In this document: positions 9,101 to 15,865 of the stretch, piece by piece | Numbering within the stretch: the stretch's first letter is position 1 | How the letters are laid out: the number at the start of each line of letters is the position of its first letter | Origin: Akkermansiaceae bacterium | GTDB lineage: Bacteria; Verrucomicrobiota; Verrucomicrobiia; Verrucomicrobiales; Akkermansiaceae | Direction: 5' to 3' | Assembly: GCA_025354565.1 (NCBI GenBank) | Contig: JANXMQ010000122.1 | Location: forward strand, 1-47,398 | Length of the DNA: 47,398 bases | Notes under the pieces: generated by a model | What the model was told of the DNA's origin: nothing | Database searches by the model: none | Seen by the model: the letters and a program-made list of their open reading frames with translations, nothing else | Translations under genes and position numbers: made by a program

Positions 9101-10748
9101 GACGGCGACGAGCACTTTGACGATTGCAAACAATATGATTTATGGAGTCAACGGCACCAACTGGTCGGACTTCACCAATTCATCTGCGATGGGTATCGCG
9201 ATCGGGACGATCGGGAACAGCAGCACGCTGACGACAGTGGCCGGCGGAATCAACCTCTACCATAACAGCGTCAGCATGACCGGCAGCATGGGGACTGCAA
9301 GCACGCTGAATCTAACAGCCGCGATCTATATTGGCTCGGGCGCGAGCGCGTTGAATATCCGCAACAATGTTTTTGCGAACACCCAGGTGGGCACTAGCAC
9401 GACACAGAAAAATTACGCGATCTATTCCGCCGCCACCAGCGCGGCATTCACGACGATGGATTACAACGATTATTATGTAAGTAACACCTTTAACGCGGCA
9501 TCGGCGATTCCCGGATTCCTGACATCGGATCGGACGAATCTCGCCGGTATCCAGAGCGGATTTGGGCAGAATACTCATTCCCTCACTGGCGATCCGCTGT
9601 TCACCTCAGCGACCGACTTGCACATTACTTCCCTTGTATCGCCCGCCTCGAATGTCGGCACAGCCATCGCTGGGACCACGACGGATTTCGACGGCGACAC
9701 GAGAAGCGCGAGCACACCGGACATCGGTGCCGACGAATTCGCCAGCCCGCCTTTGGTTAGCAACCCCACACAGACGGCCATCACTGCCACCAGCGCCACC
9801 CTCGGCGGCAACGTCACCAGCGACGGCGGAGCGGCGATCACAGAGCGCGGCGTGGTTTATGCAATCACCACGACGAATGCCAATCCGCTGATTGGCGGGA
9901 CGGGTGTTAGCAAACTCACCAGCACCGGGACCACGGGGAGCTTTACGGTTAACGCCACCGGGCTGGCATCGGTCACCGGTTACTCATTCAAGGCCTATGC
10001 GATCAATAGCACAGGCACCACTTACACCACGCCGGTCTCCACCTTCACCACGCTCGCGCTGCCTCCCACCGTGACCACTCCCACGCAGGCCTCCATCACT
10101 TCCAGCACCGCAACGCTCGGCGGCAATGTGACGAGCAATGGCGGCGCGGCGATCACCGAGCGCGGGGTGGTTTATGCAATCACCGCGACCAACAGCAACC
10201 CGCAGATCAACGGCACGGGCGTTACGAAACTCACCAGCGCCGGAACCACGGGCGTCTTCACCGTGAACGCCACCGGGCTTTCCGCGGGCACGGGCTATAC
10301 GTTCAATGCCTATGCGACCAACAACATGGGCACCACTTACACCACGCCGGTATCCACCTTCACCACGCTGACGGTGCTCAACAACTGGCGTCTGACTTTC
10401 TACGGCACCACGAGCAACACCGGCAACGCCGCAGATACCGCAGATCCCTACCACACGGGAGTCCCGAATCTCGCCGTCCTGGGCCTGCTCGGACCGTTAC
10501 AAGATCCCGCGAAGGCCCACTCCAGCCTGCTACCTCAGCCGCAGAAGATCGGGGGCAACTATCTAATCACGTTCACCCAGCCCGCAGGAGTCAGCGGGGT
10601 CACCTATGGCGCGGAGTGGATCACCGATCTCACCTCCGGGATCTGGACGTCCATGACCGACACCGGCAGCGGTGCCACGCACACCTTTAGTTTGCCCATT
10701 GGCAACAACCCGAAACTGTTCTTCCGGCTCAAGGTCAGTTCGCCGTAG
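6102..10748 (+). CDS. Giant secreted multidomain protein: Kelch-like propeller, FnIII-like repeats, beta-helix
   Basis: This 1548-residue exported protein probably acts at the cell surface or in the medium, in adhesion or polymer binding. About residues 45-500 form a Kelch/galactose-oxidase-like propeller with repeated LPDGRV and NTWT elements (LSDGTVMC, LLPDGRVLVAL, LPDGRAFFIGS). Two FnIII-like repeats follow at about 508-610 and 614-718, then a right-handed beta-helix region (about 723-1213, rich in N/S/T, with a DIGADEF end), then two more repeats at 1217-1320 and 1323-1425. The C-terminal domain (1427-1548, ending LFFRLKVSSP) is of a kind shared by many exported verrucomicrobial proteins. 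Two starts are possible: ATG 6102, or ATG 6183, which begins a cleaner signal peptide (CRAALALLVVCLMPLQA). Confidence 0.85.
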   Translation: MKTILTQILAGATTLSLGTGGILNNTSMCRAALALLVVCLMPLQAIGGTWTSLAHTAPSASGGVMLLLSDGTVMCKSSSGGGDSSGNLWNKLTPDSTGSYANGTWTTLAPMADTRLYFSSQVLKDGRVFVAGGEYGTGGAKGETYNPVTNTWTSAPAQGSIISDANSELLPDGRVLVALVTGTLRSTIIFDPVANTWTAGPTANGIHNESAWVKLPDGSSLMVDRLSTNSERYIPSTNTWVVDATVPVQLYDAFGDETGPGFLLPDGRAFFIGSPSNTAYYTPSGTNAAGTWAAGPTIPGAQGAPDAAGAMMRDGKILCALSPTPTSANHFPSPTTFYEFDYTTNGFTAVTAPGGGSNVNISSYITNMLVLPDGNVLYCQQGATQYYLYTPGAALAAGKPTVTTINQNGDGSYHLTGTKLNGISQGAAYGDDWQMATNYPIVRLTSGSSVYYARTYNWSSVGVMTGNTPVTTDFIAPATLPAGTYSLVAIANGIASDPVSFSYAPVAPTVTSPTQTNILATSVTLGGNVTSDGGGAIIERGVVYSVTSANSNPTIGGSGVTKVISTGTTGIFTANVTGLVQSTAYSFKAYATNVAGTTYTTPVSTFTTLAGFAPTVTTPTQATITQVGATLGGNITSDGNAPIIERGVVYSITTANSNPLISGTGVTKVTSVGTTGVFTISASGLTQGTGYSFKAYAINSIGTTYTTPVSTFTTLTAVPLTGTKTVGTGGNYTSLTNAGGLFEVINNNGVNGALIVQITSNLTAETGAVALNAMSGTTPSASIFPTGAARVINGSIAGALIRLNGADNVTLDGSVGGTGTDRSLTITNTSTTSSTVIALMSLGTGLGTTNDVIRNCNISTGVATSIGYGISVGGSTPGTNGADNDNVTIQNNSLTAAPVGIYAFGTASASTGGDDNLQIIGNSIAYNSTLASIGIQVGNALNSSVSQNTVSEQTSNLQAPTAISIETGFVSSSVTRNIITQSLTTNSGGYGGRGITVGTGTATSTLTIANNMIYGVNGTNWSDFTNSSAMGIAIGTIGNSSTLTTVAGGINLYHNSVSMTGSMGTASTLNLTAAIYIGSGASALNIRNNVFANTQVGTSTTQKNYAIYSAATSAAFTTMDYNDYYVSNTFNAASAIPGFLTSDRTNLAGIQSGFGQNTHSLTGDPLFTSATDLHITSLVSPASNVGTAIAGTTTDFDGDTRSASTPDIGADEFASPPLVSNPTQTAITATSATLGGNVTSDGGAAITERGVVYAITTTNANPLIGGTGVSKLTSTGTTGSFTVNATGLASVTGYSFKAYAINSTGTTYTTPVSTFTTLALPPTVTTPTQASITSSTATLGGNVTSNGGAAITERGVVYAITATNSNPQINGTGVTKLTSAGTTGVFTVNATGLSAGTGYTFNAYATNNMGTTYTTPVSTFTTLTVLNNWRLTFYGTTSNTGNAADTADPYHTGVPNLAVLGLLGPLQDPAKAHSSLLPQPQKIGGNYLITFTQPAGVSGVTYGAEWITDLTSGIWTSMTDTGSGATHTFSLPIGNNPKLFFRLKVSSP
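7624..8250 (+). repeat. Tandem pair of about 310 bp coding repeats (copies 1 and 2)
   Basis: Copies start near 7624 and 7942 and each encodes one FnIII-like domain with the core TLGGN(V/I)TSDG, IIERGVVYS, and TTYTTPVSTFTTL. The two are closely similar at the DNA level, as are copies 3 and 4 at 9750-10375, so they are prone to recombination and misassembly. Confidence 0.8.
9750..10375 (+). repeat. Tandem pair of about 310 bp coding repeats (copies 3 and 4)
   Basis: Copies start near 9750 and 10069 and encode FnIII-like domains with the cores ATLGGNVTS, AITERGVVYAIT and TTYTTPVSTFTTL. They lie 1.5 kb from copies 1 and 2, with the beta-helix region between the two pairs. Confidence 0.8.
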
Positions 10749-10844
10749 CAAGAAGCGTTTTGGCGGTATGGGTTGCTCCGTGTTGTTCCTTGGATACACC
10801 GAATATAAATAACAGACCTCCTCACGCTGCTGCCCTACAGACTA

Positions 10845-11327
10845 ATGAACCAACGATGGCATACAATAGGCAAACGTCTCGGCATCCTGGCCATCATCGT
10901 GAGTGCTTCGGTGTTGAGTATTTATCTTTGGTATCGACACGACTATCCCTATGGCCAAAGCCATTGTTGTAGCCTAGCAGTCCAAGACGCACTGATGGAA
11001 TATGCCGAATCCCACGACGGGCGATTTCCACACGGCGAGTCATCTCCCGAGGCTTCGCTAAGCCTCCTCTATAAAGAGGGCCTTAGTGCGAATACCTTGC
11101 GGGGGATGATCGTGCCGGAGAAAACCACCCGCAGTATTTTAGAAAGCGGTCACCTGCTCACCCCTGAGACTTGCGGCTGGCACTACGTCGAGGGTTTGGG
11201 AGAAGGAGCGATGACCCGGTGCGGATTCGCGGCGACCCGTGATCGCCGCCACATGCAAAAACGCCCCGGAACCTTGCGGTTGCGGGGCGTTTGCAGACGG
11301 GCGCTTGAGCGGGGAAATCAGGCGTAG
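10845..11327 (+). CDS. Membrane-anchored protein of unknown function, probably truncated at its 3' end
   Basis: The first 120 or so residues look genuine: an N-terminal anchor (GILAIIVSASVLSIYLWY), a CCSLAVQDALMEYAESHDGRFP block, a LYKEG segment and PETCGWHYVEGL. From memory, relatives continue for another 50-60 residues with a DxAGLGHNG/GGHEVLFVDG-type region. Here that part is absent: after about base 11200 the frame reads Arg-rich sequence, passes straight through the desaturase terminator hairpin (11257-11292) and overlaps the desaturase stop by 10 bp. I therefore think the native end was lost by rearrangement. The function is unknown. Confidence 0.5.
   Translation: MNQRWHTIGKRLGILAIIVSASVLSIYLWYRHDYPYGQSHCCSLAVQDALMEYAESHDGRFPHGESSPEASLSLLYKEGLSANTLRGMIVPEKTTRSILESGHLLTPETCGWHYVEGLGEGAMTRCGFAATRDRRHMQKRPGTLRLRGVCRRALERGNQA
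11257..11292 (-). terminator. Intrinsic terminator of the desaturase gene
   Basis: The stem AAACGCCCCG (11259-11268) pairs with CGGGGCGTTT (11283-11292), an inner AACC/GGTT extension follows after one mismatch, and the loop is TTGC. On the minus strand the stem runs into five T residues (11261-11257), so it terminates the leftward desaturase transcript, whose stop codon is 25 bp before it. The T-run is shorter on the plus strand. Confidence 0.8.
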
Positions 11328-12448
11328 CCGGCGGTGGCGCGGCGGAGTTCGCGCATCAGGCTGCGGGTCTCGTCCTGCCAGCCATTAAGCACCTCACGGG
11401 AGAGCTGGACGCGGTCGGCGACGGCTTTTTCCAACTCGTGGTAGTTGGCGGAAAGTTTTTCGACCATTTCGTGCATGGCATCGGCCGCACGGTGGGCGCG
11501 GCTGTGCGGTTGCTCGCGCATTTCGGCGAGTTGGAGTTGGGCCTGGCGGCGGGCTTCACCCATTTCCGCGAGGAGGATGCGCCCGTCTGGCACGCGGCGC
11601 AGGCCATCGACGAGGCCGAGCTTGGAGAGCGTCCAGATCGTCCACTTGCTGGGGTCCCACTGCCAGGGTTTCACGCCATTGCGGTAGTCATGCTGGAACT
11701 CGTGGTGATAGTTGTGATAACCCTCGCCGAAGGTGAAAAAGGCCATGAGGGCGCTGTCACGGGCGCTGTGACTGGAAGAGTAGGGTTGCCGGCCTAAGAT
11801 GTGGCAGAACGAGTTGATGAAAAACGTGCAATGCTGGGCCACGACAATGCGGGCGACGCCGGGGATGAGAAAGCCGCCTAGCACGCCGAGCCAAGGATTC
11901 AGGCCCATTTTCAAATTCCAAACATAGCCGAGCGTGCAGGGGATGATAACGCCCACCACAAACCCGATCCAATGGACGTGGCGGTGCTGCCACATGACCA
12001 GCTTGTCCTTGCGGAGATCGGCCACGTTATCCATCGAAGGCTCGGGATTGAGCTTAAACAGGAGCCAGCCGATGTGCGCCCAGAAGAAGCCCTTGGAAAT
12101 GTTATACGGATCTTCCTCGTGATCGACATGTTTGTGATGCAGGCGGTGGTCGGAGGCCCAGTTGAGGCAGGAATTTTCAAAGGCACAGGCCCCAAAAACG
12201 AGGGTGAACAGTTTGACCGGGCCTTTCGCTTTGAAGGACAAATGCGAGAACAACCGATGGTAGCCGACCGTGATGCTCATCATGGTCGCGGTGACATAGA
12301 AGGCGAACATGGCGAACTGAAACCAGTCGAGGCCCACTTTGTAGAGATAGATCGGCAGGCCAATGAGGGCCATCAGGGCGGTGCCGATGAGGAAAGAACT
12401 GGTGATCCAGTTCACGCGGTCGAAGGGAATGCGGTGATTTATATTCAT
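11318..12448 (-). CDS. Membrane fatty acid desaturase (delta-9, acyl-CoA/acyl-lipid type)
   Basis: This 376-residue integral membrane di-iron enzyme introduces a cis double bond in saturated acyl chains with O2 and an electron donor, tuning membrane fluidity. All three histidine boxes are present: H64-RLFS-H69, H101-RLHH-105 and H245-NYHH-249, with four main hydrophobic segments (about 14-36, 41-60, 158-176, 185-205). The catalytic core ends near residue 300. The rest is a hydrophilic, helical, coiled-coil-like tail (RRQAQLQLAEMRE, then MHEMVEKLSANYHELEKAV) that typical stearoyl desaturases lack. The start is ATG 12446-12448. It is transcribed away from rpsU and ends at a strong terminator. 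Confidence 0.9.
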   Translation of the reverse strand: MNINHRIPFDRVNWITSSFLIGTALMALIGLPIYLYKVGLDWFQFAMFAFYVTATMMSITVGYHRLFSHLSFKAKGPVKLFTLVFGACAFENSCLNWASDHRLHHKHVDHEEDPYNISKGFFWAHIGWLLFKLNPEPSMDNVADLRKDKLVMWQHRHVHWIGFVVGVIIPCTLGYVWNLKMGLNPWLGVLGGFLIPGVARIVVAQHCTFFINSFCHILGRQPYSSSHSARDSALMAFFTFGEGYHNYHHEFQHDYRNGVKPWQWDPSKWTIWTLSKLGLVDGLRRVPDGRILLAEMGEARRQAQLQLAEMREQPHSRAHRAADAMHEMVEKLSANYHELEKAVADRVQLSREVLNGWQDETRSLMRELRRATAGYA

Positions 12449-12597
12449 AATGGGTGGTTTTAAAACCCTGCCACAGCCGGATGTTTAACCGGGCGGTCGG
12501 CACAAGTGCGTGCCAATAGCGGAAGGACGGGCTCCAATACTCGACGCGTAACCCCATAGCAAGCCTCCGTTTTTTCAAAAACCCGGCGGGTTCTGGC

Positions 12598-12626
12598 TTG
12601 ACAAGCCGCAGACGATCCCGCATCTA
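12598..12626 (+). promoter_or_regulatory. Possible sigma-70 promoter of rpsU
   Basis: A perfect TTGACA (12598-12603) is followed after 17 bp by CATCTA (12621-12626), a poor -10. It lies about 50 bp before the rpsU start. The -35 match and spacing are good, the -10 is weak, so this is tentative. Confidence 0.25.
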
Positions 12627-12677
12627 CCGCGCCCCGAAGAAACTGCGGAACCAACCAAACCAACCAAGAATCATCGC

Positions 12678-12905
12678 ATGCGTGGAGTGACTATGAAAAA
12701 AGGAGAGCCCGTTGACCGTGCTCTCAAGCGCCTTAAAACGAAGCTGGATAGCGAGGGCATCCTTGAGGAAATGCGCCGCCGCCGCGCATTTGAAACGCCA
12801 ACTGAGCGCAAGCAACGCAAGCTGCGTTCCGCCTCCAAGCGCAATAAAATCCGCTGGCGCTTCTCGAATGCACCGGTCACCGAGCGGACCGAGGCTGCTG
12901 AATAA
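12678..12905 (+). CDS. rpsU: 30S ribosomal protein bS21
   Basis: This 75-residue basic protein of the small subunit sits near the anti-Shine-Dalgarno region and aids initiation. Signature stretches are GEPVDRALKRLKTKLDSEG, EEMRRRRAFETPTERK and KRNKIRWRF. The start at 12678 gives MRGVTMKKGE, which matches the usual RxVxVKxGE opening better than the inner ATG at 12693. It is monocistronic, with a promoter-like site upstream and a strong terminator 31 bp after the stop. Confidence 0.95.
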   Translation: MRGVTMKKGEPVDRALKRLKTKLDSEGILEEMRRRRAFETPTERKQRKLRSASKRNKIRWRFSNAPVTERTEAAE

Positions 12906-12935
12906 TTTTCCAGGTTCCGCAAACCAGGGTGAGAA

Positions 12936-12963
12936 ACGGGTGCCGATTGGCATCCGTTTTTTT
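12936..12963 (+). terminator. rpsU: Intrinsic terminator of rpsU
   Basis: ACGGGTGCC pairs with GGCATCCGT (nine pairs including one G-U) around a GATT loop, followed directly by seven T residues (12957-12963). Confidence 0.9.
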
Positions 12964-13003
12964 GTGCAGTGACATCTTCAAAGCACTAAATTCTAAACAA
13001 GAC

Positions 13004-13031
13004 GTCCCATCTCCCATCCACTATTCACTAT
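13004..13031. repeat. Heptamer-period repeat, four units
   Basis: CCAT, CCAT, CTAT, CTAT end at 13010, 13017, 13024 and 13031, an exact 7 bp period with drifting sequence. It lies in the rpsU to nuclease gap, just before a dispersed repeat. Confidence 0.5.
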
Positions 13032-13040
13032 CTCCTCCTC

Positions 13041-13078
13041 CGCATCCCTTCGCGATCTTTGCGGCTCTGCGGTAAAGT
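13041..13078. repeat. Dispersed intergenic repeat, copy A
   Basis: The stretch runs CGCATCCCTTCGCGATC then TTTGCGGCTCTGCGG and AAAGT. A related stretch is at 32965-33000 (TTCGCG, TTTTTGCG, GGCGG, AAAAT in the same order). From memory, sequences of this kind (…CCGCAGAG…CGCAGAG… on the other strand) are scattered between genes in many bacterial phyla and create spurious reading frames with words like TAEPQRSRRDAEE, as here on the minus strand. Its role is unknown. Confidence 0.5.
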
Positions 13079-13132
13079 CTTCCCATAAATTATGATTTCC
13101 ACCGCTGCCATGTCCGATGACACTGCGCCGCA

Positions 13133-15856
13133 ATGATCGAGCGCGTATTCCTCGGCTGGGACCAGCCATTTCTAACACGGTCGGTGGCGTGGCTGCTAGA
13201 ACGGCGCGATGAGCTGCCGGGCATGACGGTGGTGGTGCCCACGGCGCAAAGCGGTCGCCGCCTGCGCGAGGCACTGGCCGAGGCGGCGGGTGCGCTGTTA
13301 GCTCCTAAAGTCGTGACGCCGGGATCGTTCCTCCAAGCCCGCGATGCCGAGGCGGCCGCAGTTTGGATCGAGCGGGTGGCTTGGGTGGAGGTGTTAGAAA
13401 ATGTCGCGGATTGGTCGGCCTACGCGGCGCTTTTTCCCGAGGCCCCGGACCCCGCCACCGACTGGGCCGGCGGGCTGGCACTGGAAATGGTTAGGCTCCG
13501 GCAGACCTTGCAGGAAAACGGCCTGTTGCTCACCACCGCCGCACGGAAATTGCAGCAAACGGTGGAGGCAGAGCGCTGGGAGGCTCTCGGCGGGCTGGAA
13601 GATCTGGTCGAGCGAAAATTGTCAGAATGGAACCTGATAAGCCGCAGCCGGATGCTGGCGGAGGGGGTGAAGATACCGCCTGGAATCGCCCGCATCGTCC
13701 TCGCCGGTGTGACCGATATGCCGCCGCTGGTGGAGCGGGCGTTGCTGGCGTGGGATGGCCCGGTCGCGGTCTTGATCGGCGCGCCGGAAGGCGAGGCTGA
13801 GGGATTTTCACCACTCGGTCGCCCGCTGGCAAACTGGGCAGAGCGCCCCCTGCCAAACCCGGAAGGTTCCTTGACCGTTGTGGCCGATCCCCGGCAACAG
13901 GCGGCAGAGGCACTGCGCGCGATCGCGGAAAAACAGACCGTTTCTAACGACATTGCACTGGGCTCGGCGGATACGGAAGTCGGCGATGAACTGGCGCGAG
14001 CCTTCACCCACGCGGGCTGGACCGCCTTTCATCCGGCGGCGGCACCGGTGACGGGCGGGCTATTCCGTTGGTTTGGCATCTGGCGGGCGTGGCTATCCGA
14101 GCCGACGCCCGCCACTCTAGCAGATCTACTTTCGCTCCCGGAAACTGGCGTGCTCGTCGCTGGCAAGCGGGCACAAAAGGCCAAGCGCCTGGCCGAGCTC
14201 CGGGATGAATGGATGGTCGTGCGGACGGAGGATTTGCAACGCCGATGCGCCGGGGGAAATTTCCGCAACGACTCTGACAAGGAATCTGCCGGAGAACTTT
14301 GCCAAGCCGCAGTGGCGCTCGAAGGCTGGCGTGCGAGTTTTCTAAGCGGCGATTTCGGCGCGACGCTGGCACGGATGTTAGAAATACTCGCCCGCACCGG
14401 ACCGGCAACAGCGGCAAGTTCTAACATTCTAGCGGAATGGCTCACCACCGCCGCGCCAGTGATCAGTCGGGTGAAACGCGGGCCGGGATTTTGGCTCGAG
14501 CTGATGCTTGCCGCCGTGCCATCCCCCACCCCGCTGCCGCCCGCCGGGCGCGTGCTCGATGTACAGGGCTGGCTGGAACTTTTCCACGAACCGGGCCGCC
14601 ATCTCGTGTTGTGCGGCATGAACGAGGGCAAGGTCCCCGCCCGCAGCGGCGGCGAGCCGTGGCTGAGTGAGGCGAGCCGGGCGATGCTGGGACTGATCCA
14701 AGACGCGGACCGCGCGGCGCGGGATGCATTCTTATACCAATCCATGTTAGAATGCCGCCGCGTGGGTGGCCGCGTGGATGTGATTTGTGGAAAATCCGGA
14801 ACCGGGGGCGAGCCGCTGTTGCCATCGCGCCTGCTGTTAGCCAGCACACGTGAGGAATTGCCAGCACGGGTGAAGTCGCTGTTCAAGGACATCGAACCGC
14901 CCGACGCCGGCCTGCGCTGGCATGCGGATTGGCAATGGACGCCCGCAATCCTCGACCCACCGCAAAGCCTGGGCGTGACCTCACTGCGCGATTATCTCGC
15001 CTGCCCATTCCGTTACTACTTGAAAAATGTGGTGAAAATGCAGGGCATGGAACCTGGGCGGATGGAGTGGAATCGCCGCGACTTCGGCACCGTTACCCAC
15101 GAGGTGTTAGAACGCTGGGGCCGCGACACTGAGGCCCGCGAGTGCGACGACGCTGCGGCGATCCACGCCTGGCTCTGTGCGGAACTCAAGCGCGTGGTGG
15201 CCGAGTGGTTCGGCCAGCGCGTGCCGCTTGCGATCCGCATCCAAGCGGAGGCAATCCAGCAACGTTTGCTCTGGCTGGCGCAGGTGCAGGCGGGTATCCG
15301 GGCGGACGGCTGGCAGGTCGTCGATGTCGAACGCTCGGTCAAGCTGACGATGGCTGACGGTCGGATTCTCAGCGGCAAGATCGACCGGATCGACCGCCAT
15401 CGCGACACCGGCCAACTGCGGGTGCTGGATTATAAAACCGGAAAAGTTGATAGCGCGGAGCGGGCGCACCGCAAGAAAATCACCGCGAACAGTGAGTTGC
15501 CAGGTCACCTGACCCATGACTGCCCGGCTATTTATGGCGGTGAGGAAAAGGGCAAGCCGGTGGATTTCCTCTGGCACAACCTGCAACTCCCGCTCTACGC
15601 CGCCGCCCTTGTAAGTCGGGGGGAAGTCCTGCCGACACCCTGTTATTTCACCATCAGCACCACCGCCGCCGAAGTAAAACTCACCGAATGGACGGATTTT
15701 GAAATGGCGGACCTCGAAGCCGCAACCGCGTGCGCCGTGTGGGTGGCCTCACAAATCGCCGCCAAGGTATTCTGGCCTCCTGCGGAAAAAGTGACTTACG
15801 ACGACTATGCCGTGCTGGCAGCAGGTCGGAACTTCGAGGCTGCATTCCAATTCTAA
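13133..15856 (+). CDS. AddB-like PD-(D/E)XK nuclease family protein
   Basis: This 907-residue cytoplasmic protein is related to the AddB/RecB nuclease superfamily acting on DNA ends. The N-terminal two thirds resemble an inactivated superfamily-1 helicase fold (FLGWDQPFL at the start, no Walker A), with NEGKVPARSGGEPWLSE near residue 500 corresponding to the conserved INEG..P region of AddB. The C-terminal nuclease domain (about 615-880) has SLRDYLACPFRYYL, FGTVTHEVLERW, then GKIDRID and RVLDYKTGK, giving the D...D-YK catalytic set. I do not see the cysteine trio that holds the Fe-S cluster in true AddB. No addA lies nearby. A 14-codon frame (13092-13136) ends TGA overlapping the ATG, so starting may be coupled to it. 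Confidence 0.85.
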   Translation: MIERVFLGWDQPFLTRSVAWLLERRDELPGMTVVVPTAQSGRRLREALAEAAGALLAPKVVTPGSFLQARDAEAAAVWIERVAWVEVLENVADWSAYAALFPEAPDPATDWAGGLALEMVRLRQTLQENGLLLTTAARKLQQTVEAERWEALGGLEDLVERKLSEWNLISRSRMLAEGVKIPPGIARIVLAGVTDMPPLVERALLAWDGPVAVLIGAPEGEAEGFSPLGRPLANWAERPLPNPEGSLTVVADPRQQAAEALRAIAEKQTVSNDIALGSADTEVGDELARAFTHAGWTAFHPAAAPVTGGLFRWFGIWRAWLSEPTPATLADLLSLPETGVLVAGKRAQKAKRLAELRDEWMVVRTEDLQRRCAGGNFRNDSDKESAGELCQAAVALEGWRASFLSGDFGATLARMLEILARTGPATAASSNILAEWLTTAAPVISRVKRGPGFWLELMLAAVPSPTPLPPAGRVLDVQGWLELFHEPGRHLVLCGMNEGKVPARSGGEPWLSEASRAMLGLIQDADRAARDAFLYQSMLECRRVGGRVDVICGKSGTGGEPLLPSRLLLASTREELPARVKSLFKDIEPPDAGLRWHADWQWTPAILDPPQSLGVTSLRDYLACPFRYYLKNVVKMQGMEPGRMEWNRRDFGTVTHEVLERWGRDTEARECDDAAAIHAWLCAELKRVVAEWFGQRVPLAIRIQAEAIQQRLLWLAQVQAGIRADGWQVVDVERSVKLTMADGRILSGKIDRIDRHRDTGQLRVLDYKTGKVDSAERAHRKKITANSELPGHLTHDCPAIYGGEEKGKPVDFLWHNLQLPLYAAALVSRGEVLPTPCYFTISTTAAEVKLTEWTDFEMADLEAATACAVWVASQIAAKVFWPPAEKVTYDDYAVLAAGRNFEAAFQF

Positions 15857-15865
15857 CACCATCAC

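Noticed and set aside
12571..12595. Small hairpin AACCC-GGC-GGGTT next to a T-run as a terminator
   Set aside because: No gene ends here on either strand; a 5 bp stem is too weak to call, though an attenuator before the desaturase cannot be excluded.
12993..13274. Minus-strand frame with TAEPQRSRRDAEE
   Set aside because: This is the well-known by-product of a dispersed intergenic repeat, not a gene.
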